A stretch of 64,000 nucleotides of DNA. Origin: Pseudomonas brassicacearum subsp. neoaurantiaca. Its GTDB lineage: Bacteria; Pseudomonadota; Gammaproteobacteria; Pseudomonadales; Pseudomonadaceae. The stretch covers positions 210,884 to 274,883 of the forward strand of contig NZ_VDLV01000055.1 in NCBI RefSeq assembly GCF_013608025.1, read 5' to 3'. Position 1 is the stretch's first letter; every line of letters begins with the position of its first letter. The notes under the pieces were generated by a model. That model saw nothing but the letters and a program-made list of their open reading frames with translations. It searched no databases and was not told the origin of the DNA. Below are positions 43,969-53,156 of the stretch, piece by piece. The position numbers and the translations under genes were made by a program.

Positions 43969-45044
43969 CGGCGCCTCCGCAGTCGCAGGCGCTTGAGCCG
44001 CTGGCGCCATTCGGACGGTTGTGACGGCTGGAACAAGGGCTGGGTGAACAGGCGTTGCAACGGGTTATCCGGCCAATGTTCCCGGGCCACCAGCAACAGG
44101 CTCAGCAGCAGCGCGGCAGCCAGCGGCCAATGATAAAGCGCTTGGGCCGGACGGGCCTGGGTCGGCTGTTGGGTCACCGGCTCGAGTCGGTCGAGGGTGG
44201 TCTTGATCGTGAGCAACTGTTCACCGTCCTGGGCACGGAAATACTGGCCGCCGGTGACTTGGGCGATTTCCCTGAGTGTTGCTTCGTCGAGATCCAGGCT
44301 CGGGTTGACGCCCAAAAAGCCCGCCGTGCCGCTTTGCTCAGGATCGGCGCCGACACCGATAGTGTAGATTTTCACGCTTTCATCGGCGGCCAGCCGGGCG
44401 GCGGTCAGCGGATCGATTTCGCCGCCGTTGTTGGCACCGTCGGTGACCAGGATCAGCACGCGGCTCTGGGCCGGACGCTGGCGCAGGCGTTTGAGCGCCA
44501 GGCCAATGGCATCGCCGATGGCGGTGTTCTTGCCGGCGATGCCGACGCGCGCTTCGTCGAGCCAGCGCCGCACCGTATGGCGGTCAAAGGTCAGCGGTGC
44601 CTGCAAATACGCCTGGCTGCCAAACAGAATCAGGCCGACCCGGTCGCCTTCACGGCTTTCCAGAAAGTCCCCGAGCATGCGCTGGACCAGCCCCAGGCGG
44701 CTGATGTCTTCTTCCTTCCACTGCATGTCCGGAAAGTCCATGGACCCGGACACGTCCACGGCCACCAGCAAGTCGCGGCCGCTTGCGGCAATCGGCAACG
44801 GCTCGCCCAGCCACTGCGGACGGGCGGCGGCGATCAACAGCAGCAGCCAGAGCAGAATGAAGGGGGCCTGTTGGCGCCAGGTGGGCAGATTAGCCCGGGC
44901 GCGACGCCCCACCAGTCCTTCGAGGTCCTCCAGGAAACTGACCTTGAGTGCCGGCTCGCCGCTGTCCGCCGCCGGCAATACCAGGCGCATTAGCCAGGGC
45001 AACGGCAGCAGGACAAAGATCCACGGCCAGGCGAATTCAAACAT
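43965..45044 (-). CDS. batA: BatA-type VWA domain protein
   Basis: A 359-residue inner-membrane protein: two N-terminal helices (5-24 and 61-74), then a VWA domain with an intact MIDAS (DVSGSM at 97-102, the Thr in AGKNTAIGDA, and the Asp in LVTDGANNGG). A C-terminal helix near residue 325 and a very basic tail follow. Bat proteins work with the MoxR ATPase, probably as chaperone-like assemblies for envelope or metal enzymes; the exact role in Pseudomonas is unknown. The start overlaps the DUF4381 gene by 8 bp. Confidence 0.9.
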   Translation of the reverse strand: MFEFAWPWIFVLLPLPWLMRLVLPAADSGEPALKVSFLEDLEGLVGRRARANLPTWRQQAPFILLWLLLLIAAARPQWLGEPLPIAASGRDLLVAVDVSGSMDFPDMQWKEEDISRLGLVQRMLGDFLESREGDRVGLILFGSQAYLQAPLTFDRHTVRRWLDEARVGIAGKNTAIGDAIGLALKRLRQRPAQSRVLILVTDGANNGGEIDPLTAARLAADESVKIYTIGVGADPEQSGTAGFLGVNPSLDLDEATLREIAQVTGGQYFRAQDGEQLLTIKTTLDRLEPVTQQPTQARPAQALYHWPLAAALLLSLLLVAREHWPDNPLQRLFTQPLFQPSQPSEWRQRLKRLRLRRRR

Positions 45045-45531
45045 GCTTGCGAATCCAGATTTCGACGGCTTGGGTCAGGCCGGCGATGGCTTTGTCATCG
45101 AGCTTGCATTCGGGCTTGTAGGCGCCTTCCACCAGGATCATCCAGCGAGTCAGGCCGGCGGCCGGGCAGCGGTTGTCGAGGAAGGCCAGCCACTTGCGTC
45201 CATTGAGGGTGTGGCTCTGGCTGTAGGGATAATGGTTGCGGCACAAGCGCTTGAGCAGACCATTGAGTTGCTGCAGCCAGGCCCCTGCCGGTGCGCCGTC
45301 GTAGGGCTTGGGCAACAACGCCAGTTCTGCCAGCGCCGCCAGGCGGATCGGGTCCAGTGGCTGTTCGGCGCGGGCGGTGTTGCGCTTGACCGGAATGAAC
45401 CGGCGCAATTGCCACGCACCCACGCCCAGCAGCGGCAGCAACACCAGCAATAGCCACCAGCCCGGCGCGGGCGGCCAGAATCCGATGGGCGGTGGGGCCA
45501 TGAGCGGTTGCAATTGGTCGAGGCTGCTCAT
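45037..45531 (-). CDS. DUF4381 membrane protein
   Basis: A 164-residue protein with one N-terminal membrane helix (GWWLLLVLLPLLGVGAWQL, about 24-42) and a cytoplasmic helical domain containing LAALAELALLPKPYDGAPAG. This is the usual DUF4381 member found between the DUF58 and VWA genes of MoxR operons. It overlaps both neighbours (ATGA with DUF58, 8 bp with batA). Confidence 0.87.
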   Translation of the reverse strand: MSSLDQLQPLMAPPPIGFWPPAPGWWLLLVLLPLLGVGAWQLRRFIPVKRNTARAEQPLDPIRLAALAELALLPKPYDGAPAGAWLQQLNGLLKRLCRNHYPYSQSHTLNGRKWLAFLDNRCPAAGLTRWMILVEGAYKPECKLDDKAIAGLTQAVEIWIRKHV

Positions 45532-46472
45532 CGGGCTTTCCCCGGCCGCTTGGGGTTCAGGTATTCGCGCAACTGTTCAACCATGTCGCCTTGGGTGCTC
45601 AAGGGCAGCATCAGGATCCGCAGCTTCTGGGCCAGCATTTCCCAGCGCTCCAGCCGTGCCTCGGCCTGGGCGCGGTAGGCCTGGCGCAATTCGACGTTCA
45701 AGGTGTCGAGCTCCAGTTGCTCGCCGCGCTGGGCAAAACGCAGCAGTCCGGCGGCGGGCAGGGCGTGGTCCAACGGGTCGGAGAGTGGCAATAGCAGCAG
45801 GTCGCAATGGCGCGACAGCAAACTCAGTTGCTGTTCCGCGCTGTCGGACAAGGCGCGCTCGTCGCAAATCACGATCGCCAGGCTGCCAGGACGCAGCACC
45901 TCCCGGGCGCGGCGCAAGGCCACGCCGAACGAATCGCGGTCCGACTCGCCGTCGGTTTGCAGCGATTGATTGACGCGCACCAGGCGGTTGAGCAATTGCA
46001 GCAGGCTTTGTTTGCTGCGCCGTGGCTTGACTTCGTAGTGAGTGTTATTGCCGAACACCAACCCGCCAACCCGGTCGTTATGCCCCAGCGCGGCCCAGCC
46101 GATCAGGCTGGCGGCCTGGGCGGCGAGCACCGACTTGAAGATCAGCCCGGAACCGAAGAACAGGCGATGGCTCTGTTCGATCATGATGAAGATCGGCCGT
46201 TCGCGCTCTTCGTGGAACAGCTTGGTATGGGGCTCCTGGGTCCGTGCGGTGACGCGCCAATCGATGGTGCGCACATCATCGCCGGCCTGGTAGATCCGCA
46301 CCTGGTCGAAATCCACTCCGCGCCCGCGCAGCTTGGAGTGGTGCAGGCCGATCAACGGGCTGCGCTGGCCGGGCGTGGAAAACAACTGCACTTCACGCAC
46401 TCGATGGCGCATCTCGATCAGCTCCGAAAGGCTGACGCGGATGCCCGGGACGGGCGCCAGTGGGTTATTCAT
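45528..46472 (-). CDS. DUF58 family protein
   Basis: A 314-residue DUF58 protein. The family signature GRGVDFDQVRIYQAGDDVRTIDWRVTAR is present near residues 50-77, followed by a VWA-like domain. The usual metal motif position reads IMIEQSHRLFFGS, lacking the first Asp, so this VWA domain is probably metal-free. DUF58 proteins are the regular partners of MoxR AAA+ ATPases. It starts 9 bp after moxR and overlaps the DUF4381 gene by ATGA. Confidence 0.9.
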   Translation of the reverse strand: MNNPLAPVPGIRVSLSELIEMRHRVREVQLFSTPGQRSPLIGLHHSKLRGRGVDFDQVRIYQAGDDVRTIDWRVTARTQEPHTKLFHEERERPIFIMIEQSHRLFFGSGLIFKSVLAAQAASLIGWAALGHNDRVGGLVFGNNTHYEVKPRRSKQSLLQLLNRLVRVNQSLQTDGESDRDSFGVALRRAREVLRPGSLAIVICDERALSDSAEQQLSLLSRHCDLLLLPLSDPLDHALPAAGLLRFAQRGEQLELDTLNVELRQAYRAQAEARLERWEMLAQKLRILMLPLSTQGDMVEQLREYLNPKRPGKAR

Positions 46473-46481
46473 GATGAATAC

Positions 46482-47441
46482 TCAAGCGACGGCGACGACG
46501 TCGAGAATCCGCTGCACCACACGGTCCTGGTCAATGCCGGCGGCTTCGGCTTCGAACGACAGGATGATGCGATGGCGCAGCACGTCGAACAGCACGGCCT
46601 GGATGTCTTCCGGGCTGACGAAATCGCGCCCGGCCAGCCAGGCGTGGGCGCGGGCGCAACGATCCAGAGCAATCGAGCCCCGTGGGCTGGCGCCGTAGGC
46701 AATCCATTCGGCCATTTCCGGGTCGAACTTGGCCGGGTTGCGGGTCGCCATGATCAGTTGCACCAGGTACTCCTCCACGGCGTCGGCCATGTACAACCCG
46801 AGGATTTCCTTGCGCGCGGCAAAAATCGCCTGCTGGCTGACGCGACGCTCGGGCTTGGTTTCCCCATTCAATGCTTCGCCCCGGGCCTGCTGCAGGATCC
46901 GGCGCTCCACCGCGGCGTCCGGGAAGCCAATCTTGACGTGCATCAGGAACCGGTCGAGCTGGGCTTCGGGCAATGGATACGTGCCTTCCTGCTCGATCGG
47001 GTTCTGCGTGGCCATCACCAGGAACAGCGGCGACAGCTCATAGGTGCTGCGCCCAACACTGACCTGCCGCTCGGCCATGGCTTCGAGCAAGGCCGACTGG
47101 ACCTTGGCCGGGGCCCGGTTGATTTCGTCCGCCAGCACCAGGTTGTGGAAGATCGGCCCCTGCTGGAACACGAAACTGCCGGTTTCCGGACGATAGATTT
47201 CGGTGCCGGTGATGTCGGCCGGCAACAGGTCGGGCGTGAACTGAATACGATGGAACTGCGCTTCGATGCCCTCGGCCAACTCCTTGATCGCCTTGGTCTT
47301 GGCCAATCCCGGCGCACCTTCCACCAGCATGTGCCCATCAGCGAGCAGGGCGATGAGCAGGCGCTCGATGAGTTTTTCCTGGCCGAGAATCTGCGTAGAA
47401 AGAAAGGTTCGCAGCGCCAGCAGCGCTTCACGATGTTCCAT
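46482..47441 (-). CDS. moxR: MoxR-family AAA+ ATPase
   Basis: A 319-residue AAA+ ATPase of the MoxR family, proposed to act as a chaperone with VWA proteins. Walker A GAPGLAKTK is near residues 42-50, Walker B LVLADEINRAP near 103, and sensor 1 MATQNPIEQEGTYPLPEAQLDRF follows, with the family lid domain after it. It is the first gene of the six-gene operon ending at batD. Confidence 0.93.
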   Translation of the reverse strand: MEHREALLALRTFLSTQILGQEKLIERLLIALLADGHMLVEGAPGLAKTKAIKELAEGIEAQFHRIQFTPDLLPADITGTEIYRPETGSFVFQQGPIFHNLVLADEINRAPAKVQSALLEAMAERQVSVGRSTYELSPLFLVMATQNPIEQEGTYPLPEAQLDRFLMHVKIGFPDAAVERRILQQARGEALNGETKPERRVSQQAIFAARKEILGLYMADAVEEYLVQLIMATRNPAKFDPEMAEWIAYGASPRGSIALDRCARAHAWLAGRDFVSPEDIQAVLFDVLRHRIILSFEAEAAGIDQDRVVQRILDVVAVA

Positions 47442-47630
47442 CGATGACTGTTCCTGGAAAGGGTGGCCCAGGCGTTCGGATAACGCCGGGGCTGGGGGCG
47501 TTACTTTAATGCATGGCGGGGGTGGCGACTAACGGGATTTTGATGAGGCGTGCGGATTTGTGATCGGTTTGGACCTGTTGTGGGAGCCTGCTCGCGATTA
47601 CCGTAGTAGATTCGGCACTTCATATTTTCG

Positions 47631-49346
47631 CTAGTTTTGCATCCGAATCTCATCCACCAGCAGCTTGATCGCTGGCCTGTCGATAAGATCCCGCCACGGA
47701 CCATCCTCCACGATTGCCCCGTCATGCATCACAATGACGCGGTCAAACCGATAAAGGTGATCAATGTCATGGGTGATGCATATCAACCCCTGTCCGGCAA
47801 AAACGTCGAATAACAGGTCCCAAAGAGGCGTGGTCAGCCTAGGTTCGATGGATGCGCTTGGCTCGTCGAACATATTGAATTTTCCGGGTTTGTTGATAAG
47901 GCGTAGCAGTGACAGGCGTTTGGCTTCGCCTCCGGAGACATTCGATGCATTTTCGCTGACCTGCCGTGTTGTCACGATCTCTTCCAGTTCCAATTGCCGT
48001 ATGGCTCTAGACAAAATCGGCGATGCGCTGCCTCCAAATAGAACCGATTGTTCAAAAGAGCCTTCTAGAAACCGCGGTTGTTGGGGGCAGTATCTCAAGG
48101 CGTCCAAGTGGGCTTGGCCTGTCAAAAGTGAGACCGGTACCGAGTCGATACTCAGTTGGTCTCGCTTTGATGCATCAAGCCCGGCGAGGGCTTCCAGAAA
48201 AGTGGTTTTGCCTGCGCCGCTAGGGCCCGTAACGGCCACTGATTGCCCTTGAGCAAATGTCAGGGAGTTCTTGATCGACAGGCGAAGCGTTCCCGTTCCT
48301 GGCACTTCGCAGGGTCCGAGTTCCAGAACTGAGGACCGCTGGAAATCAACCCAGGCCAGCCGATTGCTGCGATCGAAGTCCGGAAGCGATAACAGACCCT
48401 GAAATTGACGCTGGTCTGCAAGGAATTGATCAAGAACCCGATACCCTTCAGTCAAGGTTGAAATACTGAGCAGATAACTCCCCGCGATTGAAAAAATGGC
48501 AACCAGCTGTCCGACGCTGATACTGGGTTGACCCGAAAGTTGATCCACGACGCCCCAATAGAGCAATCCCCCAGTGGAAAGGCTTACGAACAGTATCTTG
48601 GCGGTGCTCAGCAGGCCGCCAGAGGATGCGGTAGTCACTGCAGCGTTGGCATAACGTCCGAACGCCGCGTTCAACGGGTGCAGGGCAGTAGGTATCGCAT
48701 TTTCCAGTTTTATGTTTTTCCCCGCGTTGAGGGTGTTGTAGAGGTGTGCACTTAACTCATCCTCCTGTTCATTGACTGCATCGATGTGCTTTCTTCGCCA
48801 TTTGATAATTCGATGGGTGGCAGCCAGATAGATAACTCCGGACGCCGTCATGCTCAAAAAAATTTCACCGCCCCCTATGTAAATAAAAGCGCCCCCAACA
48901 ATTATGAACTCCAGGAGTACGGGGAGCGCAATGGTTGCGATGAAAGAGAGTAGTTGTTCATGCGCAGTAATTCCGCGCTCGACCGATTTGATGAAGTGGC
49001 CGATTCTCCAAGAGTTGAATAACGAAAACTCTTTGCCCATGAGTTCGGTGATCCACTCAATGGAAGTGTTCATGATAATGCTCTGTACCAGCTTGGACAG
49101 CGCATGGAGCTGCAGAGGAGTGATGATGGCATGAATACATCCCGCGACGATCAGGCCTGTCGTCAGTGAAAGTAGAGTGCTGGATACTGGATTTTCGTTA
49201 TCTTGCAGGGTGTCGATGATGGTGCCGAGTAACAGTGGAGGGGCTAGTGTGATGAGCTTGAGTGCGATGATTGTGATTGTGGTTATCGCTAGAAGTTTGG
49301 CGTGGTTTTTATAGGCAGTTTTTATCATCGCTCGGATGCTGTGCAT
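47631..49346 (-). CDS. ABC-type exporter, fused membrane and ATPase domains
   Basis: A 571-residue half-transporter of the ABCB type. About six membrane helices span residues 15-310. The nucleotide-binding domain has Walker A GPSGAGKTT near 373, signature VSGGEAKRL near 469, Walker B FNMFDEPSAS near 490, and the His switch in ITHDIDHLY. The substrate is unknown; the layout fits export of a small molecule or peptide. Base composition is visibly more AT-rich than the flanks and no partner gene adjoins it, which suggests acquisition by transfer. AGGAG lies 9-13 bp before the ATG. Confidence 0.87.
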   Translation of the reverse strand: MHSIRAMIKTAYKNHAKLLAITTITIIALKLITLAPPLLLGTIIDTLQDNENPVSSTLLSLTTGLIVAGCIHAIITPLQLHALSKLVQSIIMNTSIEWITELMGKEFSLFNSWRIGHFIKSVERGITAHEQLLSFIATIALPVLLEFIIVGGAFIYIGGGEIFLSMTASGVIYLAATHRIIKWRRKHIDAVNEQEDELSAHLYNTLNAGKNIKLENAIPTALHPLNAAFGRYANAAVTTASSGGLLSTAKILFVSLSTGGLLYWGVVDQLSGQPSISVGQLVAIFSIAGSYLLSISTLTEGYRVLDQFLADQRQFQGLLSLPDFDRSNRLAWVDFQRSSVLELGPCEVPGTGTLRLSIKNSLTFAQGQSVAVTGPSGAGKTTFLEALAGLDASKRDQLSIDSVPVSLLTGQAHLDALRYCPQQPRFLEGSFEQSVLFGGSASPILSRAIRQLELEEIVTTRQVSENASNVSGGEAKRLSLLRLINKPGKFNMFDEPSASIEPRLTTPLWDLLFDVFAGQGLICITHDIDHLYRFDRVIVMHDGAIVEDGPWRDLIDRPAIKLLVDEIRMQN

Positions 49347-49800
49347 GTACCCGCTCCTGGTTGCTTTGTGTTCGATAATTCAACCGCGTAACACGTGTTG
49401 CGGCACCACCAGGCGACCGTTTCTAATATTGAAGCGCTCAAACTGTGAATTGGGCGTCACGACGCGAGCGCTCAACTTGCGTTTGTTCGCAAGTGATTAA
49501 TTAATAGCATTGGGGTGAGGTGAAGGCTATTGCACGACTTCCGAGACTGACGTAGGTTCGTTCCTGCCGTTGAGTAGGAGGGGGATGTAGGAAGGTGGCT
49601 GCTTTGTTGAAAGTTTGGTTTCTCTCTACTGTTTTCGCCGTTTGGGATGTTTATATTATTTTAAGCAAGGATCAAAAGGGATCTGGCAGCGGTGTTCCAA
49701 GGCGGGTGTGCCCGGAAAGGTTGCGTTGCGTGCACAGCTAAATGAGCACGGTTGCCATCGCGACCTTGCTCGCGATGGCATATTCGAAGGTGGGGATATG
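49347..49800. other. 454-bp AT-rich gap upstream of the ABC exporter
   Basis: No large gene is seen. The gap holds a possible 31-codon ORF (49380-49475), two AGCGCTCAA direct repeats (49433-49441 and 49467-49475), a 7-bp hairpin ACTTGCG/CGCAAGT (49475-49494), an AT-rich promoter-like stretch TTAATTAATAG (49498-49508), and a degenerate REP-like palindrome TGCCATCGCGA/TCGCGATGGCA at about 49752-49779. Confidence 0.5.
49380..49475 (-). CDS. Possible 31-residue leader ORF or peptide
   Basis: A TTG-initiated frame of 31 residues containing PNSQFERFNIRNGRLVVPQ and ending in VLRG. It stops 33 bp before the ABC exporter start. No strong ribosome site precedes it. The composition looks protein-like, but the length makes chance occurrence quite possible. 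Confidence 0.2.
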   Translation of the reverse strand: MSARVVTPNSQFERFNIRNGRLVVPQHVLRG

Positions 49801-50778
49801 TCAGCCCTTCCACGCCCCCGCATTCACCAGGTTCATCGGCCGCTCACCCACCAACGCCGCCAGCAGATTGTCCACCGCACAACGCGCCATCGCTTCCCGG
49901 GTCTCGTGGGTCGCCGAGCCCATGTGCGGCGTTGCCACTACGTTGTCCATTTGCAACAACGGCGAATCCGGATTCAGCGGCTCGCGCTCGAAAACGTCCA
50001 GCCCGGCGCCACGGATCTGCCCGTTGCGAAGGGCGTCGATCATTGCCGTTTCGTCGACGACTTTGCCCCGGGAGATATTGATGAAGATGCTCTCAGGGCG
50101 CATCTGCGCGAATGCCCGTGCATCGATCAGGCCTTCGGTCTCAGCGGTCAAGGGCAAGGTCAGGCAAATGAAATCCGCTTGTTGCAGCAGCGTGTCGAGG
50201 TCGCAGTAACGCGCGTTGAAGCGTTGTTCAACAGCGGGTTTCGGCGAGTGGCTGTGGTAGAGCACCGGCATGCCGAAGCCGAAGTGCCCGCGCTGGGCCA
50301 AGGCTTCGCCGATGCGGCCCATGCCGACGATGCCCAGGGTCTTGCCATGGACGTCGCTGCCGAAATGTCGTGGGCCGATGCTCTGTTGCCAACCGCCTGC
50401 GCGGACCAGGTTGGCCAGTTCCACCACGCGCCGAGCGGTTGCGAGGATCAAGGCGAACCCGGTGTCGGCGGTGGTTTCGGTCAGCACGTCCGGCGTGTTG
50501 GTGAGCAGTATCCGGCGCTCGGTCAGGTAATCGATATCGTAATTGTCGACGCCCACCGAAACGCTGGCGATGGCCTCAAGATTCGGCGCCAGGTCCAGCA
50601 GCGCCGCATCGAGCTTGAGGCTTGCGCCCAATAAGGCATGGGCGCTGGGCAGGGCGTCGCGCAATTGCGCCAGGCCCTGGGCGTCGAGGTGTTCGATGAG
50701 GGTGACCTGGGCCTGGGCTTGCAGGCGGTCCATCAGTTGCGCTGACAGTTTCTTGTACAACACCACGTGCTTTTTCAT
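49801..50778 (-). CDS. kguD: 2-keto-6-phosphogluconate / 2-hydroxyacid reductase
   Basis: A 325-residue NAD(P)-dependent D-isomer 2-hydroxyacid dehydrogenase. It has the Rossmann motif GIVGMGRIGEALA, catalytic Arg in INISRGKVVDE, Glu in LDVFEREPL, and His in ATPHMGS. In the kgu operon it reduces 2-keto-6-phosphogluconate to 6-phosphogluconate. As the last gene of kguE-K-T-D it starts 16 bp after kguT. Confidence 0.9.
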   Translation of the reverse strand: MKKHVVLYKKLSAQLMDRLQAQAQVTLIEHLDAQGLAQLRDALPSAHALLGASLKLDAALLDLAPNLEAIASVSVGVDNYDIDYLTERRILLTNTPDVLTETTADTGFALILATARRVVELANLVRAGGWQQSIGPRHFGSDVHGKTLGIVGMGRIGEALAQRGHFGFGMPVLYHSHSPKPAVEQRFNARYCDLDTLLQQADFICLTLPLTAETEGLIDARAFAQMRPESIFINISRGKVVDETAMIDALRNGQIRGAGLDVFEREPLNPDSPLLQMDNVVATPHMGSATHETREAMARCAVDNLLAALVGERPMNLVNAGAWKG

Positions 50779-50794
50779 GGGGATTTCCGATTCG

Positions 50795-52090
50795 TTAACG
50801 GGCAGGCGCCGGCTGGGGCGGCACGGTTTTGGACGCGACCCGGTCGCTGGCGCCGGGCTTGAGGGCGAGGGTCAGTACCACCGATAGCAGCAAGGCGCCG
50901 CTCATCAACAGGAAGGACATGCCGGTGGAGCCGGTGGAGCCGTTGAGGTAACCCACCAGGTACGAGCCCCCGAACGAACCCAGCGCGCCCATGCTGTTGA
51001 TCAGCGCCATGGCGCCGCCAGCGACGTTGGCCGGGAGGATCTCCGGAACGATGGCGAAAAACGGCCCGTAGGGCGCATACATGCAGGCCCCGGCAATCAC
51101 CAGCAAGGCGTAGGACCACCAGAAATGCTCAGCCCCGAGCAGGTAGGAGGCGTAGAACGCGATGGAGGCGACCAGCAGCGGCGGCCAGACGAAACGCTTG
51201 CGTTTCTGCACCTTGTCCGACGCCCAGGACACGATCAGCATGGCGACCACCGCCGCCAGATAAGGCAGCGACGACAGCCACCCGGCCTCGACCATGCTCA
51301 TCTTCAGGCCGGCCTTGAGGATCGACGGCAACCACAGCACAAACCCGTAGACGCCGATGCTCCAGCAAAAAAACTGCAGCGCCAGGATGATCACCTTGGG
51401 TGAGCGGAAGGCCTCGGCATAGTTCTTCACGGCCTTGATGCCCACCTGCTCGGCGGCCAGGGCGCTTTCCAAGTCTTGTTTTTCCTGGGCGCTGAGCCAC
51501 TTGGCCTGGGCCGGGCGATCATCGGCCAGGCGCCACCAGACGAAGGCCCAGAGCACCGCCGGCAGGCCTTCGATGATGAACATCCAGCGCCAGTCGAATT
51601 GCTGCACCAGATAGCCCGAGACCACCGACATCCACAGCATGGTCACCGGGTTGCCGAGGATCAGGAAGGTGTTGGCGCGCGAGCGTTCGGCTCGGGTGAA
51701 CCAATGGCACAAGTAGACCAGCATCGCCGGCATCACGGCGGCTTCCACCACGCCGAGCATGAAGCGGATCACGATCAGCCAGTAGGCATTGGAGACCACG
51801 CCGGTGAGGGTTGCCAGCGAGCCCCAGAGGATCAGGCTGACGAAAATCAGTTTCTTCACGCTGTGCTTCTGCGCGTAGATCGCCCCAGGCACCTGGAAGA
51901 AAAAGTAGCCGAGGAAAAACAGCGCTCCGAGCAGCGAGGACAGCCCCGGCGTGATCATCAAGTCTTCAGCCATGCCCGAGGCGGCGGCAAAGCCATAGTT
52001 GGCCCGGTCGAGGTAGGCCAGGCTGTAGGTGATGAAGACGATGGGCATGATGTACCACCAGCGGCGGGCGGCGAGGTTGAGCGTTTGCAT
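50795..52090 (-). CDS. kguT: 2-ketogluconate transporter (MFS)
   Basis: A 431-residue MFS carrier of the anion:cation symporter family with 12 helices, importing 2-ketogluconate with protons. Family segments are ITYSLAYLDRANYGFAAA and MLGVVEAAVMPAMLVYLCHWF. Position third in the kgu operon supports the substrate. The ribosome site CAGGAG precedes the ATG, and an AACAAAAACAACAA stretch (52108-52121, minus strand) stands upstream of it. A REP pair separates it from kguK. Confidence 0.9.
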   Translation of the reverse strand: MQTLNLAARRWWYIMPIVFITYSLAYLDRANYGFAAASGMAEDLMITPGLSSLLGALFFLGYFFFQVPGAIYAQKHSVKKLIFVSLILWGSLATLTGVVSNAYWLIVIRFMLGVVEAAVMPAMLVYLCHWFTRAERSRANTFLILGNPVTMLWMSVVSGYLVQQFDWRWMFIIEGLPAVLWAFVWWRLADDRPAQAKWLSAQEKQDLESALAAEQVGIKAVKNYAEAFRSPKVIILALQFFCWSIGVYGFVLWLPSILKAGLKMSMVEAGWLSSLPYLAAVVAMLIVSWASDKVQKRKRFVWPPLLVASIAFYASYLLGAEHFWWSYALLVIAGACMYAPYGPFFAIVPEILPANVAGGAMALINSMGALGSFGGSYLVGYLNGSTGSTGMSFLLMSGALLLSVVLTLALKPGASDRVASKTVPPQPAPAR

Positions 52091-52107
52091 GTCGTTGACT
52101 CCTGAGC

Positions 52108-52121
52108 TTGTTGTTTTTGTT
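52108..52121 (-). promoter_or_regulatory. Candidate Crc/Hfq site
   Basis: On the minus strand AACAAAAACAACAA, 17 bases upstream of the kguT ATG, contains AAnAAnAAnAA. Confidence 0.55.
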
Positions 52122-52147
52122 CAGCAGGTGCGTTTTGCAGTGGTTTC

Positions 52148-52214
52148 ATTCGCGAGCAGGCTCGCTCCTACAGGTCTGGCGTCAGCCCGTGTGGGAGCGA
52201 GCCTGCTCGCGAAT
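52148..52214. repeat. REP pair, type B, overlapping the 3' end of kguK
   Basis: Inverted type B repeats (ATTCGCGAGCAGGCTCGC at 52148 and the opposing copy ending 52214). The right copy lies inside the kguK reading frame and encodes its last ten residues. Confidence 0.88.
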
Positions 52215-53156
52215 AGCGGTTTCAAATTCAGTCGACAGTTCATCGCGCGTCGGCAGTCCTTCCATGTCCCCGCGGCTCTGCACCGCGCGGCTACCGATCC
52301 AGTTCGCGCGGCGGACCGCCTCAGTGATGTCGCGGCCTTCGAGCAGTGCGCTGATCAGGCCGACGGCGAAGCCATCCCCGGCGCCGACCGTGTCCACCAC
52401 ACGGGTCACCGGCACGCCGGCAATGAACCCCTGGTCGAGCGCGGTGCGGTAATACGCGCCGTCCGGGCCGAGCTTGATCACCACGGCTTCGGCACCGTGG
52501 TCCAGGTAGAACGCGGCGATGTCGGCCGGGTCGTCAAAACCGGTCAGCAACCGACCTTCACCGAGGCCCGGCAAGACCCAGTGGGCGAGGGCGGCGTGGC
52601 GATTGATCTCGCGGATCATCGTCGCTTCGTTCGACCACAAGCTCGGGCGCAGGTTGGGGTCGAACGACAGACTGCGGCCGGCCTTGCGCATGCGGGTCAT
52701 CAATTCGAAGGACATCTCACGGGCCGTAGAGGAAAGCGCGGGCACGATGCCGGTGGCATGCAGATGACGGGCGGCGAGCAAGGGCGGTGCGATGGAATCG
52801 ACGGACAAGTGGCTGGCGGCTGAGCCCCGTCGGAAATATTCGACTTGCGGGTCGCTGCCATCATCGGTGCGGGACTTGAGTTGGAAGCCGGTGGGGTGCG
52901 CCGGATCGATAGCCACGTGGCGACAATCCAGGCCTTCCTGTTCCAATGTCCGCACCACGAAGCGTCCCAGGGAGTCGGCGCCGACCCGGCTGAGCCAGGC
53001 CACTTGGAAGCCCAGCCGCGACAAGCCGATGGCCACGTTGCTGTCGGCCCCGGCGATGCGTTTGTGAAACTGGTTGACGGCGGCCAGGTCGCCGGTTTCG
53101 TCGGCGACCAGCATGGCCATGGTTTCACCGAACGACAGCACATCGAATTCAGACAT
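52182..53156 (-). CDS. kguK: 2-ketogluconate kinase (PfkB family)
   Basis: A 324-residue ribokinase-like (PfkB) sugar kinase that phosphorylates 2-ketogluconate at C6. The N-terminal AGADSNVAIGLSRLG and the C-terminal DTVGAGDGFAVGL with the catalytic Asp are present. The start at 53156 overlaps the kguE stop by 8 bp; a longer frame to 53204 exists but the conserved part begins MSEFDVLSFGE. The last ten residues (IREQARSHTG) come from a REP element, so the C-terminus is lineage-specific. Confidence 0.92.
   Translation of the reverse strand: MSEFDVLSFGETMAMLVADETGDLAAVNQFHKRIAGADSNVAIGLSRLGFQVAWLSRVGADSLGRFVVRTLEQEGLDCRHVAIDPAHPTGFQLKSRTDDGSDPQVEYFRRGSAASHLSVDSIAPPLLAARHLHATGIVPALSSTAREMSFELMTRMRKAGRSLSFDPNLRPSLWSNEATMIREINRHAALAHWVLPGLGEGRLLTGFDDPADIAAFYLDHGAEAVVIKLGPDGAYYRTALDQGFIAGVPVTRVVDTVGAGDGFAVGLISALLEGRDITEAVRRANWIGSRAVQSRGDMEGLPTRDELSTEFETAIREQARSHTG

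Noticed and set aside
49380..49475. 31-residue frame as a lasso or lanthipeptide precursor
   Set aside because: No Cys residues, no leader-core Thr-x-Gly boundary and no cyclase, protease or modification gene nearby; kept only as a weak ORF.
49615..50634. Forward frame of 339 codons across the kguD region
   Set aside because: It lies mostly antisense to kguD, whose motifs are clear, and begins in the AT-rich gap without a ribosome site.
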